A model generated the notes under the pieces. It ran no database searches and had not been told where the DNA came from. It was given only the letters and a program-made list of their open reading frames with translations. Below are positions 22,604-34,451 of a DNA stretch of 64,000 bases, in pieces; positions within the stretch are counted from its first letter, which is position 1, and each line of letters starts with the position of its first letter. Origin of the DNA: Blasia pusilla (taxonomy: Eukaryota; Marchantiophyta; Marchantiopsida; Blasiales); contig CM114272.1 in NCBI GenBank assembly GCA_050084515.1, forward strand, positions 36,642,001 through 36,706,000, given 5' to 3'. The translations under genes were made by a program, and so were the position numbers.

Positions 22604-25553
22604 CTAATAGGCGGAAGTGACCTCTACTGTCAACACTTCCAACGGACTCTCCAACAGTGGACCTCTGGAAACAGAAAGAGTATGTGTGCCGACGGGCAAA
22701 ACCTTCATTCCCTGCCTGTCCACAGTCGTGAGATGTCGGCAAGGCTGAACAAGAAACTTGACTGAGACCACATTGTTGCCTGCCACATCCACCCGCACAA
22801 AGTTGATGAGCTGCTTGAGCGGCAGCCCATCCCTCCAAGCGTTCAATGGGCTCGCATACAGAAGCACGATGTCCGTGCCCTCCCGCCAGTAGCTGTTCTT
22901 CACAGCCACTTCCACGGTCAGCTCCAGAGCCGAGCAAGCTGCAACATCCTTATGTGAGAATCCCATGTCATCATGTGAGCAAAATTGCTGCGCTGCAGTG
23001 GGGGGCGAAGAGAGTTCCTGCACCGGAACGGTGAAGTTACTGTAAGTGAGGCCGTTGCCGAGTTCGTACACAGTAACTCCTACTAGAATCGGTATGTCCT
23101 ACCCGGGTAAGATTTGGAAGCATCCGGTCGCATATTCATTATTGTCATGGGGATGTGCATGAAAGCTCTCGGATACCAAGTCATTGGCTGTTTTCCGCCT
23201 GTCACAAACGGGAGCGAGCACCGTGCACGTCAGGATGAGAACTTCTTCCATGATTTTCTTCTCTTTCTTCAAAGCCCAATCGGGTTAGAAATAGCTCGAG
23301 TGAAGTACAGAATCTTTCTGGAAACCTTTAGAGTACGGGTAGTGACTGTGTGAGAGGAGAGCTTACTCGGGTTCCGGGCGCCGTAGATAATCTGAGCTAA
23401 CGCATCACCTCCGGCCTTGCCAAGGTATCAGCCCAGAAAATTGCTCCAATTCGCTTGTCGACTTTGCAATCTGTAATGTCCACGGGCCCTCCTCTCAAGA
23501 CCACCAAAACCACGGGACACTTGGCTGCTTGGACCACGGCATCGATCAAGTCTTGCTGCTTCCCGGGCATGCTCGCAGGACGCTCCCGGCGACATATCGG
23601 ACAGTCTGGGCAAATTTCGCTAAGCCTTGGGCCGGCGTGAAATATTGACAGGGTTTCCCCGCAACGATAAACCGTTGCACCGTTGCAGAGCGTCAGTTCA
23701 GCGAGGCACGCGGATGAATTTTGAAGAAACGTGCGAATGAACGCCGCGTCAGCTGCAGGAGGAATTGAGCAGAGTGCCTGCCTGCATAATTTCCGAGCAT
23801 TGTATGGATGCCGTCGTTCGCGTTGGGCGCAATGACGTCAGCAGCGTATTTCCACAGTTCAAATCCATTCCTGCGTACACAACACGAGCTGCACTGGTCA
23901 CTTCCATTGAAACTGCGGAGAGCGTGCCACGCTAGAGAATAATCGGAGGTGCCACGCGAGGCATCCATTCATCGAAATTGAGAGATGGTTCGAGAGATGA
24001 ATGTAGTGCGCTCCTTACCTGCTTTCAACACATCTGCCGTTGCGCGGACAGGATCCGTTGCGTACTTGGTGTTCGCGTAAATGACTTCCACTGCATCGCA
24101 ATCAGATACAATGTATCTGAACAGCAAAGGTTTTCGACAGACAGCAAAGACAGCAAAGGTTTGAAAGGTTTTCGACCATCCGGGTCGAAAACCTTTCAAA
24201 CCGTGACCGCATTCTATTCTTGCAGCTACTCCACGTGAAAATACAGACGGTAGAAATCAAGGCACGTCTCGTGCTGGAGACGCGCTCTGGAGTTCATATA
24301 CAAAGCTGACATGGGACTACAATACACTACACAGTACTCATCGGCGGATCCTCCCAGTACTCAGGAGTACACGCATTGATCGAAGAAACGAAATTTGCTA
24401 CTTCTTGCGGTTGCTTCGAGATCTAATTAATACTATCAATACTGGAGCCAACACATCAGGGTCGACTTCCACAGTACCCGTCGAATTTCCACAGGCCTCT
24501 GGCTGCATTGGTGAGAAGGTCGGAATCTGCGCACGTGGGGACTCCGTTGACTTCATTGTAGGAGCCTATGAGTCCGCTCGCCCTTCCTTCGATGCAGCCT
24601 TGGAAAGGAGGGTTGACGTGTCGTACAGATCCTGTTTCGTCACCTGCGAAATACACTTTGCCATCCATTAAATTCGGTCGAAGTTTAGAAACTGAGGAGG
24701 ATCGCTGGGATCACAGCATACGGAGGCTCCTCAGCTCCAGACGTTAGCATCTACTCGAGCGTCCCGTAAGCAGATGCGAAAAGGGGATTTGAGCGTCCGA
24801 CTCTACTTTCGATGGAGAAAGCTCTGGATTTTTTGAACCTTAGCTTTGAAGCCATATCGCTCTACCCCTACGCCTTCCCACGACTCCAAATCGTACGCGG
24901 TTGCAGAGGCTCAGTTTGAGCTCCTCGGGGGTTGCGACCCTGGAATTTCCGTAGACTCCCTCAGGCCTCGCACGAAATACTCGGCATAGCGAGCAGTAAG
25001 CAACGAATCTTTTCCAGGAGTCTTTTGGCCCCTTCCCCATCTCGGATCCCGGAAGATATTTATGTTGGGAGTCCAGAACGTGAGACCCCTCAGACCATAG
25101 TTGTTAAAAGCTCGAGCTTATGTGTAAAACAACTCGGGCACTAGTGAGTCACGTCACCATGTACACACCACCGCATACATATACAAGACACGGTCTCCGC
25201 GGAACACAAGATCTTCAAAGATGGCGGTCTGTACTACCTTACCTGGCCAATTTTGTTCAACAGCAAGACGTTGAAGGACGCCGCGGTCAGAATCGGCTGG
25301 GGAAAGCTAGTGGCCGCTTTGATGGCGCCGTCGAAGCTGACGCGGGGGCTGTTGGCCACCCCGTGGAGCGCTTCGTTCCACCATTCATAGTGGGGAATGA
25401 CACCAGCTGCCGAGTAAATCCTCTGTCCATAATTGGTAGCGCTTTGTTGCAGAACGGGTACTCCTGTTCGACATGACAAGCATACTCTTGCCCGAATACT
25501 GGATGGCGCAATACCAGTAGAACTGGCACAAGTATTTTCTTGGTGTACCTCAT
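22604..25553 (-). pseudogene. BXL copy D: heavily deleted GH3 pseudogene
   Basis: It starts at 25553 with the same signal peptide as A and F ([13 protein letters not shown]) and ends at 22604 with the same EVTSAY C-terminus. Exon 1 has three deletions, two of them with short microhomology, removing the [16 protein letters not shown] region. Exon 4 keeps the nucleophile motif [10 protein letters not shown] (about 24110-24090). Most of exon 5 is lost between a Trp-Lys-Tyr and APNANDG (near 23840). Exon 6 lacks the central part holding the predicted acid/base region. Exon 7 is almost complete (23071-22604). Nothing functional can be made from it. Confidence 0.9.
24158..24202. repeat. Private perfect hairpin in intron 3 of BXL copy D
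   Basis: Arms of 20 bp (24158-24177 and 24183-24202) flank the loop ATCCG. Copies A (7600-7640) and F (49655-49695) have only the right arm, preceded by AGCAAACCATCC. Copy D has about 50 extra bases that create the left arm, including a second copy of AAAGGTTTTCGAC at about 24126. The hairpin is therefore derived in D. Confidence 0.9.
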
Positions 25554-25578
25554 GATTTCAGTAAGACTGCAAGAGCAA

Positions 25579-26314
25579 GATTATCTACGGCGCCCGGAAC
25601 CCGAGTAAGCTCTGCACTCACACACCGAACTCGAAATAGCTCGAGTGAATCTATACTTCACTCGAGCTATTTCTAACCCGATTAGGCTATCAAGAAAGAG
25701 AAGAAAATCATGCACGCTGCTCGCTCCCGTTTGTGACAAGCGGAAAACTGCCAATGAGTTGGTATCCGAAAGCTTTTACGCACATCCCCATGACAATAAT
25801 GAATATTGGACGGGATGCTTCCAAATCTTACCCGGGTAGGACATACCGATTCTGCAATCGAGATACTGTGTACGAACTCGGCGACGGCCTGACTTACAGT
25901 AACTTTAAATTCAGCCGCTCCGGTCCAGGAACTCTCGGTCGCCCCCACTGCAGCGCAGCAATTTTGCTCACATGATGGATGTTGCAGCTTGCTCGGCTCT
26001 GGAGCTGACCGTGGAAGTGGCTGTGAAGAACAGCCACTTGCGGGAGGGCACGGACATAGTGCTTCTGTATGCGAGCCCACCGAACGCTGGGAGGGATGGG
26101 CTGCCGCTCAAGCAGCTCATCAACTTTGTGCGGGTGGGTGTGGCATGCAACAATGTCGTCTCAGTCCAGTTTCTTGTTCAGCCTTGCCGACATCTCACGA
26201 CTGTAGACAGGCAGGGAATGAAGGTTTTGCACGTCGGCACACATACTCTTTCTGTTTCCAGAGGTCCGCTGGAAGGGTTGACAGTAGAGAGGTCACGTCC
26301 GCTCCGCTTATTAG
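25579..26314 (+). pseudogene. BXL fragment E: exon 6 tail, intron 6 and exon 7, inverted beside D
   Basis: On the plus strand 25579-25604 is the last part of exon 6, with a preserved donor (CCCGA/GTAAGC). Intron 6 follows, carrying a private hairpin. Exon 7 runs from about 25740: GKLPMSWYP-type sequence with one frameshift, then [44 protein letters not shown] and [13 protein letters not shown], ending near a TAG at 26312. The junction with D lies just 5' of D's start codon (about 25577), so D and E are divergent, joined at D's promoter side. Confidence 0.85.
25633..25673. repeat. Private perfect hairpin in intron 6 of BXL fragment E
   Basis: Arms of 17 bp (25633-25649 and 25657-25673) flank the loop TCTATAC. 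In A, D and F, intron 6 contains only the TTCACTCGAGCTATTTC arm (in gene orientation). In E about 50 bp of intron is replaced by its inverted copy. Confidence 0.85.
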
Positions 26315-26540
26315 ATACTGTGTACGAAGGAATTCGGCGATGCCCTGACTTACAGTAACTTCACCCACTCCTCCTGGAACTCTCATCCACTGCAGCGCAG
26401 CAATAGGATGGCATGTTTCTCTATGCGAATCCACCAAATGCTGAGGAGGATGGGCTGCCTCCGAAGCAGCTCATAAACATTGCCCGGGTCCATGCGGCAG
26501 CCAACAATGTCGTCGGCTACAGTTCCAATCCCACCTATTG
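26315..26540 (+). pseudogene. BXL fragment E2: older exon 7 piece in tandem with E
   Basis: After the TAG of E the sequence restarts within exon 7 (GATACTGTGTACGA, then GGCGATGCCCTGACTTACAGTAAC, then an LPPKQLINIARV-like segment). It is more diverged than E. The shared GATACTGTGTACGA suggests a microhomology join. Confidence 0.65.
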
Positions 26541-27750
26541 TTTTTCCGTTGACAACAGATGGATGTAAGTGATCTCGTGATGTCCTCTGCACCCTCCCCA
26601 GACTATGAACGAAATATAAAAGCTTATCCACAGACATCAGCACTTGATTCTGGACAAATGCTGCTCACTCACTTACAAGCAAGATCGTCCATGAATTATG
26701 AACAGAAATTAGACAGAATGTAGTTAACAGAAGGGCCTGGATTAAGGACACTTTTCAGAGTTCCTTCCAGAGGAAAGGAACTCTGATGACAGAAAGCATA
26801 ATGTTTTGTACGGAAGGAAAAGTGTGGGAATGTGTAAACGGCAATAAGCTATTGCCGGGCTGGCTGCAACGTAAACTCTGCACATACGAGTTAGGCTACA
26901 AACGAGCGGAGCCCATTAGTACGTACGAGATAGTCGTGGGGTTTGCGTCGGGGACAGGTTCGGGACTAGAGGCGCCCCGTCGAGTCTCATCGGTCAGAAC
27001 GGACCTCTTTTAGGGCGGCGTCCCTCACCTCGTTTAGGGTCCATGCTGTCTCCATTAAGGGTAGTAGTGCTATACGAACCGGAGGAGCTTCTTAGCCCTT
27101 ACGTTTCGCGGCTAATTCTAACTGGAATGGACCGGGAACCGGGAAGAGCCGGGGTGCGGATTAGTCAAGTTTACCTGATTACGGAGAGGGAATTTCCAGT
27201 TCCCGAAACGGATTTCAAGCAAGGAACGAATGGTGTACACTTCAAAATTTTCTCTAAGAAATCAAAGTTTGGTACCTGAATGAGATGACATGTGTGGTTT
27301 CTTTAGCACAAATTGAAATGTGTCTAGTTTCAAAGCGCGTAGTTGAATTGTACACATATGGATGGGATTAAAGTTCAAGTAAATCGTCTCCTATATATCC
27401 TAATGTGGAGAAGATATATTTGAGGATAAATTCGGAGTTCCTCCAAAAGAATTATGTGGGAAATCATAAAATTGCGGAAGGTTCAAAAATCTATCAATGA
27501 CTTTATCGTCTCTATATGCATAACAAGATAAGAGATGATGTTATATTCCGAGGGATGTGGATAGAAAGAAATGGTTATCACAACAATAATTTGAGGGTAG
27601 TAGATAGTGTTAGGAGAAGTGATGGGGCATATTGGCTTCACTTGAAGTCTTTTGGTATAGCTCTTCCTCGTGCTCTCGAATCCAATGTCCCATTTTTGTA
27701 TCATCTTCGTCTCTTCCAAGCCCTCACAGTCAAAATTTTGAGTATGAGTA
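26541..27750. other. Unassigned stretch with a GC-richer island
   Basis: Bases 26830-27210 are clearly more GC-rich than their surroundings and contain two 75-78 codon plus-strand frames (26786-27013, 27043-27279) that I do not recognise. Base composition changes sharply near 26760 and 27250. Bases 27250-27500 are AT-rich without recognisable content. Confidence 0.35.
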
Positions 27751-29609
27751 TCCTCTCATATGAATATCCTACCTCCCTTCGATACTATGAATTCCACATG
27801 TCCCATCTATCTCCTCTAGGTCCTCATCTTGCAAGTCAAGGTTATTTTCATGATTACCATCACGGTTTCTTGCATGCAAGCTAGATTCACTTCCATATTC
27901 TACTATCCTTCTTGATTGTTCTTGTCCATCCCTTTCTAAAAAGTATTGCTCGCACAAGAGCGCTTATCTTGATTTGCGAGAAACACCCTTGTCTCCAGAC
28001 CATGAGTTTGTATAGATGTACACCAATCACTGGCACACTCGTTGGTAAATTTATTCATGTGCTTGTTGTGGATGAAACCATAACTACTCCAATTTCTCTC
28101 CACTGAAGAAGATGAAACCACTTGTGCTAATATGGACTCAGCCACAAAGCGCAATGTTGGTGCACCTTGACTGTGCATGCTCCACCAATCAGAGGGGCCA
28201 AGTAAATCAACAACTTCCCTACCAAACTCATCCACAAATACTTCTTGATGGTTCACAATGTTGCCAGCTCTCGCAAGCAATTAGCCTCGATAACATTGAG
28301 GCCATGCATCCCCTTTCAATAAAATTTCAGTTATTTTTTGAAATCTCTTATGCACTCAATATTGAAGTGACGTCTTGAACATTATCAAGAAGATTATAAG
28401 GGACGAGAATGTAGCCTATTGCATGTAACTTGTAATGGATAAGTGCACACCGCCTAGAAATAACACAAACCATCTTCGTAGCTGTGATGCCTTCCATCCA
28501 TACCAAGCCATTATGATAAAATAATTGTGACGTATCCCATCCATACCCAGCCATGGAGTTACATGAGAAGAACGAGTCTCTTCCATTATCTCAAAAATAC
28601 AGCGATAAAGACGCCCCATCATTGCTTTATGACTATCACACTCTCTCAACAAAATTACAGATGGTTGAGCCACAGTAAACAACTTCTCATCGTTGATCCA
28701 AAAATCGTGATTGGCCACAATAGTCTCAATCTCTTGTGCCTTCTCCCTTTGCCTCATACCCCTACCATTGAAATGCTCCCTAAAAGCATTCGAGGCAACC
28801 ATGGTATGGAACGCCTCCCTCAATTCTAAAATGCGTCCCAATATGATAAAATTTATGGCAAAGCGTGTGTTTGCACGAAGCAATAATTATCTCTTCACTA
28901 GATTGGTTTGCATGAATCTGGCCATCATCCAAGTTATAGTCTTTACAAATACTACCATCTCACGAGCTTGTGCAAAAATCCTATCCATCCAAGGCCGTTT
29001 ATCCCACTCTTCGCAGATTAGATCATGAGAATATGATACGCATCCATCTCAAAGAATATAAGGGAACTTAGCTTTGATAAGTTTCCCTATTGCTCACTCA
29101 TTTCCAGCATTTTTTATCACAAGTTGCAACACAATCTCTGGACTGATGCCAATGATAGTCCTTTGTATGTGATCAGCCAACCATTCCGCCGTTTGGGATT
29201 TTCCCTTGATTTCTATTGATTCAATCATGGCCTCACCTTGTAGAAACAAGACCACTATGTTCACTAAAGACTCGCTCCTCACATTGGTCCCAAAATCCAT
29301 TATGATCGTGGCCCCCAAATGCAAACTGTCCAAAACGCCATCCACCTTTTCCTTCACCTTCCCCATATGTTAATTAAGTAGCCACCCTACTTAATTAACA
29401 TATGGGGAAGGAATCAACAACTTCCCTACCAAACTCATCCACAAATACCACCTTCCCCATATGTTAATTTCCTTCACCTTTGTTGTTGCCAACATTGCTT
29501 GTTTGAAAGCATCTTGCCATACTAGGCTGAATGGTATTCCACATTTGTAGAAACACTTTGCCCACATATCATTTGCAACTTCAATTCCTTCGATGTTGAA
29601 AGAATGCAT
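27750..29609 (-). pseudogene. hAT-family transposase pseudogene with DUF659
   Basis: Read on the minus strand from 29609: an N-terminal piece (KCGIPFSLVWQDAFKQAM, expected xxIPFNLxxxxxF). Next comes DUF659 (29366-29094: IIMDFGTNVRSESLVNIVV then VLQLVIKNAGNE, expected TDNAxNY). A middle segment follows (28883-28416: TRFAINFIILGRILELREA). The hAT C-terminal dimerisation region is at 28280-27936 (SDWWSMHSQGAPTLRF then SSSSVERNWSSYGFIHNK), followed by an acidic tail near 27800. Several frameshifts separate the pieces, and a 100-bp scrambled insert lies at 29357-29466. hAT transposases work in the nucleus by cut-and-paste. I found no terminal inverted repeats or 8-bp target duplications. Confidence 0.8.
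29357..29466. repeat. Fold-back palindrome plus templated filler inside the hAT remnant
   Basis: A perfect hairpin with 25-bp arms (29357-29381 and 29387-29411, loop CCACC) is followed directly by 37 nt (29412-29448) identical to 28206-28242 on the same strand. After that comes a third copy of CCTTCCCCATATGTTAAT. TTCCTTCACCTT flanks the whole insert on both sides. Confidence 0.9.
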
Positions 29610-29639
29610 CAGATGGGCTTGCTTCTTCCCAAAACTACT

Positions 29640-31724
29640 AATCCTTTGAATGGGCCCAAAAACTCCTCTTTATTCCTCGATAGTGTCACTCTATGGGATT
29701 TCCGCAACCCCATCAACATTTTGCACAATATAAACACTATTTCTTCTGTGTTACAAACCTATTTGTAATAGAGTCGTCTCTTCCACTTCACTCGAAGGTC
29801 TCGCTTCCCTTCTTTGTCCATTTCCCACTAATACCCTGTTTTGGAGATTCCATTGCAAGCTGGGAGGGACCTTCACACATAATTTGGCATGATGGATATG
29901 CTCATTCCCATCCTTTGTCTTTCGTCTCTCTCGTGTAAAATGCTCCACCATCCGCGTGCTATGATAGGTTTTCATAGAATAGGAACAATACTTGCACTAC
30001 CATCTGCTTGATGTTCCACCTTCCATCTGTATTTCTTCCCAATGTTCCTATACGATCTATTGGAGTTTCCTAGCTTTAGTCATGATTACAAGCACATACT
30101 AACCCCACCCAAAAATATTTGGATAATTTGCAATAATTTACTATGTCAATAGTAAGATATATCAAGCACTAAAATGTCTGCAAATAACACAAACTATTAT
30201 CCGTGAATGCTCCAATAATAAAACTTGGAACATTCACTATGAACAAGAAAGATGGACATGCTAACCTAAATAACCAAGATACCTTAACTTATTAAGTTTA
30301 TCCAATGGCAAAACATATTCTCATTTATCAAGTTCAGCTATCTATGGAGAAAAAAAAACTATCACGAGAGAGAGAGATGAAGGAAGGAATGAGAGTGTGA
30401 GGGTATCAAAAAATGAACAAGTTTATATAGGGGAGGATTGAAGGAAGGGAATGAACCCTTCTAACTCCCCAAATCAACTACCCCCACTAGGGTGATTGCA
30501 ATACAATCACCCTATTCAAATTTATTTTAATATTGTCCTTCCTTTCTCCACCACTACTATTACAAATTCTTCAATTTCTCTCATTTCTAACTAACCTATC
30601 CTCTACTACAATAACGCAACTCCAACCTCTCAAGCTGTCAATCATACAACCCATAGAAAAACTCATTTAATACCCCACTAAAATCATCGGGCCAGCCCAC
30701 AATCCCTTGGCCCGCACTAGGCCTACACGTCTCGCGCTCCAGCATGCATGCGTGCTCCAAGATCCAAGTCCTGGCTCGTAGGTGCGCTCCGAGGTCTGCA
30801 ACAAGCCTACACCCTAGCCCACATACGCAATGTCTGCGCCCTAGCCAACGCTGAGCCCGCGGGTGAGCTCTAGGGCCCCTCGTGCCAGCTATGAGCCTGA
30901 AACAAGATAGCGCAGCTCGTAGTATGGGCTCGCAGCCCACGCGAGGCCCGCACATCGGGCATGCGTCGCTCGCATGCCACTCGTATCACGCCTGCTTGCA
31001 TCCCTGTGTTGCGATTGTGGCCTGCACCTTGGCCAGCCCTTTGTCCGAGCCCGCACGGTCGATCTGGGCACCAAACAAACCCGTGCTTGCGACGAATTTT
31101 CCATGTCTGTGGTCATGTTCGTCCCATGGAAAAAATTGTCTGTTTCGTGCAACCTTGGCTTTACAAGACACCAAAGCCAACTACGTTATCCACTTCTCCT
31201 ACTCAGTTGATACACCCAAGTAATGATTCATATTGTATTTACCTCAACGGTTCTATATCAGAACGTAAGTTTTCATTATGTTTCTTGTCTTCCTCCTACA
31301 TAGGGAGAAAAAGAGTGGGATAGGATGTGGGGGATTGAGAAGTGGGCTTTGTCATCGACTTCTCTTACTTATGTGAGCATTTCAAGTAATGATTTGTAAA
31401 GATTTTTTCCCAGCCTCTTAAGTTGTTGTATGTTCCTAAATAAGAACTTAAAATCTAATTAAAATTATTATCTTCCACCTCCATAGGAAGAAGAGGAGAG
31501 CAATAGAGTGCAAGGGGGTAACAGGCACGTGTGATGGTAGATGAGGTGTAGGGCAAGATAATATCGAGGCCTTAGAGGGATCTTGCACTTTCCTATTTTG
31601 AAAGGTCATGTCTGACCTACTCTTAGGAGGTGACCTACGAGTGTAGGTCACCCTTCCCTTTATGAGGAGTGGCAACCTTGGAGAGGTTGACCTTCCCAAT
31701 CATGTATGGCTCCACTTGGACCTA
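29640..31724. other. Intergenic: AT-rich, microsatellite and GC-rich segments
   Basis: Bases 29990-30640 are AT-rich with a GAGAGAGAGATGAAGGAAGG tract near 30368. Bases 30700-31110 are GC-rich, with recurring GCCCGC/GAGCCCGC motifs resembling the minisatellite at 52400-52930. Reading frames there (for example 30638-30955 minus) reflect composition. Bases 31200-31724 contain a GTGAGC element and AGGGAGAAAA, also seen near 60-310 and 37830-38110, so a diverged copy of that family may extend here. Confidence 0.4.
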
Positions 31725-31924
31725 TATCGCTCAAGTCATATAACTGATTTGAAAATCCAATTCGCTTTCCAAATGAACTATAAATCCATCTAGTATCATA
31801 CCCATTTAGCCAGCTTGTTAGAGGTCTTGCCGAGTTCATTTCAAGCTCAATTTCTAACTAATAAGCCATAAATTCTTGTTCTCATCTCTAGCATTGGAGG
31901 AAAAGGTTCTTGCATTGGAGGGAA

Positions 31925-33790
31925 CAGTTCTCAAATGATCCTCCTTCTCATTTTGAGAACTGGATCTATAGTTTCGATAGCGAGACAATTGCTTATGAGG
32001 CCAACGATTTGATTTGGGAACTATAGTTCTAAATACCCTTGTTTAGGAATTCATTCTCGTCTCCTCGACTAGAACTTGAGTTCTGATTGATCATCCTTTT
32101 CAATTCAAGAAATTAATCTATAGTTCTATTAGTGCGGTAGCCGCGAAAGAGGTTAGCAATTTGATTTGGGATCTACAGTTCCAACTGCCCTCGTTGAAGG
32201 ATCCGCTCTCGTCTTTGGAACCCTAACCTGATTTATGATTGATCCTTCTTCTCATTTTGACAACTAGATCTATGGTTCAGATGGTGAGGGAACAGGTTAG
32301 GAGGCTTGCGATCTCATTTGGGAACTATAATTCCAAATACCCTCTTTTTAGGATCTGTTCTCGTCTCTCGAACCGAAATCTAAGTTCCGATTGATCCTCC
32401 TTTTCAATTCAAGAACTCGATCTATAGTGGAGTTTGTGAGGTATCCAAGAAAGTGGCGAGTGATTTGATCTGGGATCTATAATTCTGAATGCCCTTGTTT
32501 CGGGATCCGTTTTATCTGTGGAACTAAACCTTGAGTTTTGATAGATTCTCCTTTTCATTTCGAGAAGTGGATGTTTAGTTCTGATGGTGAGGTAGCCGGA
32601 AAATTAAAGAGCCAAGCGATTTGATTTGGGAACTCTAGTTTTGAAAGCCCTCATTTAGGGATCTTTTCTTGTCTCTAGAAACACAAGAAAGAGGCAAGTG
32701 ATTTGATTTGGGAACTCTAGTTTCGAATGCCCCCATTCAGGCTCAATTCTCGTCATAGGAACCACAACTTGAGTTCCGATTGATCCTCCTTCTCATTTGG
32801 AGAACTCAATCTATAGTTCTGATGGTGAGATAGCCGGCAAAGAGACCACCAATTTGATTTGGGAACTACAGCTCCAAAAGCCCTTGTTTAGGGATCGGTT
32901 CTCATCTCTAGAATCAAAACCTAAGTTCCGATTGATCCTCCTTTTCATTTTGAGAACTAGATCCATAGTTTTGATGGTGAGGAAGTTAGGAAAGAGGCCC
33001 GCAATCTCATTAGAGAACTAGAGTTCTTAATGCCCTTGACTGAGCTCAAGTTTCATGACTAGAACAGAAACTTGAGTTCTAATTAATCCTCCTTGTTATT
33101 TTGAGAACTAGATCTATAGCTCCGATGGTGAGGTAGTCGAGAAAGAGTTTGAGGATTTCATTTGGGAACTAAAAGTATGAATGTCCTTGTTTAGGGATCA
33201 GTTCTCGTCTTTGGAACCTGAATATGAATTCCGATTTATCCTCCTTATTATTTCGAGAATTGAATCTATAGCTTTGATGGTGAGGTAGGCAAGAAAGAGT
33301 TTGAGGATTTCATTTGGGAACTAATGTTCCGAATGCCCTCGTTTAGGGATCAGGTCTCATCTTTGGAACATGAACTTGAGTTGAACCTGAGTTTCAACTG
33401 ATATCCTTTATCATTTCGAGAATTGGATCTATAGCTCCAATGGTGAGGTAGCTAGGAAAGAGACCCATGATATCATTTGGGAAGTACAGTTGCGAATGCC
33501 CTCATTTAGGGATCACTTCTCGTCTCTAGAACCGGAACCTAAGTATCGATAGATCCTCCTTATTATTTCTAATACTAGATCTTTGGTTCCTCTGGTGAGG
33601 CAGCCAAGAAAGAGGCCCATGATCTCATTTGGGAAATAGAGTTCCAAATGCCCCCGTTGGCGCTTAGCTCTCCGTACTGGAACCAGAACTTGAATTGCAA
33701 TTGATCGTCCTTTTCATTTCAAAAACTAGATCTATAGCTTCAATGGTGAGGTACGCAGTCGGAAAAGAGTCCCACGATTTTATTTGGAAT
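31925..33790. repeat. ~150-bp tandem repeat array, inverted copy
   Basis: About twelve units of the same family as 1771-3205 and 43105-45110, in opposite orientation: GATCCTCCTTCTCATTTTGA, then CTATAGTTCCGATGGTGAGG, then ATTTGATTTGGGAACTATAG. Many units contain the self-complementary core GGAACTATAGTTCC or a near match. Confidence 0.85.
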
Positions 33791-34404
33791 AACTATTCCA
33801 ATCTAGAGTTCAGATGCTCAAGCAACCAAGAAAGAGCTTAGCGGAATGCTTATCATTTAGATCGTCATGTCCAAGTTTGATTTCTCGACTGAGGCCTATC
33901 AAACTCATCCTAGATCCATAGTTCTGATGCTATTGGACGTACATTTTTTATTGGGAGTCTAGAGATGTCATCTAGACTTGAATTCTTGAGTGTTCTTTGT
34001 GAAGGTATTTTGATCGATCTAGCATTTCTACAACTACTTTGCATGTCAGAGTTTAGGGTTTAGGGTTTGGAACTAGACTTCTCATTGACACTCGTTCTCA
34101 TTTCTTGTTGAATTCACTTCTTATTTCTGGTAGTACGTGTATAGTTTGGCTGTAACCAAATGTATATTTTTGAATGGCGGGCGAGAGATATCATTCAGAG
34201 CTTGGATTCCTCAATTGAATTCTGTTCTCATTTCTTCAACTAGAGTTTAGGGAATTGGATTCAATTATTATTTTTTAAACTAGATCTATAGTTCCGATTC
34301 TTAGGTATTTCCGACCAAGGTCACTTTGTTCTTTTGGAACGAGAGTCCCAATTGCTAATTTTTTTTGAATGAGTTTACATTTTTGGAACTAGATCTATAG
34401 AATT

Positions 34405-34451
34405 AATTCTTTTGTAGTCCTTGTAGAGGGAACAAGGACTACAAAAGAATT
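34405..34451. repeat. Private perfect hairpin in the left arm
   Basis: Arms of 20 bp (34405-34424 and 34432-34451) flank the loop AGAGGGA. The right-arm counterpart (42480-42550, reversed) has a single copy of the arm followed by AGAGGCGAGTGATATCATTGGG, so the second arm is derived and replaces that sequence. Confidence 0.85.

Noticed and set aside
34052-34067. Interstitial telomere (TTTAGGG repeats, also reversed near 42883)
   Set aside because: Only about two units are present, so it is not evidence of a chromosome end or fusion; its presence in both arms follows from their homology.
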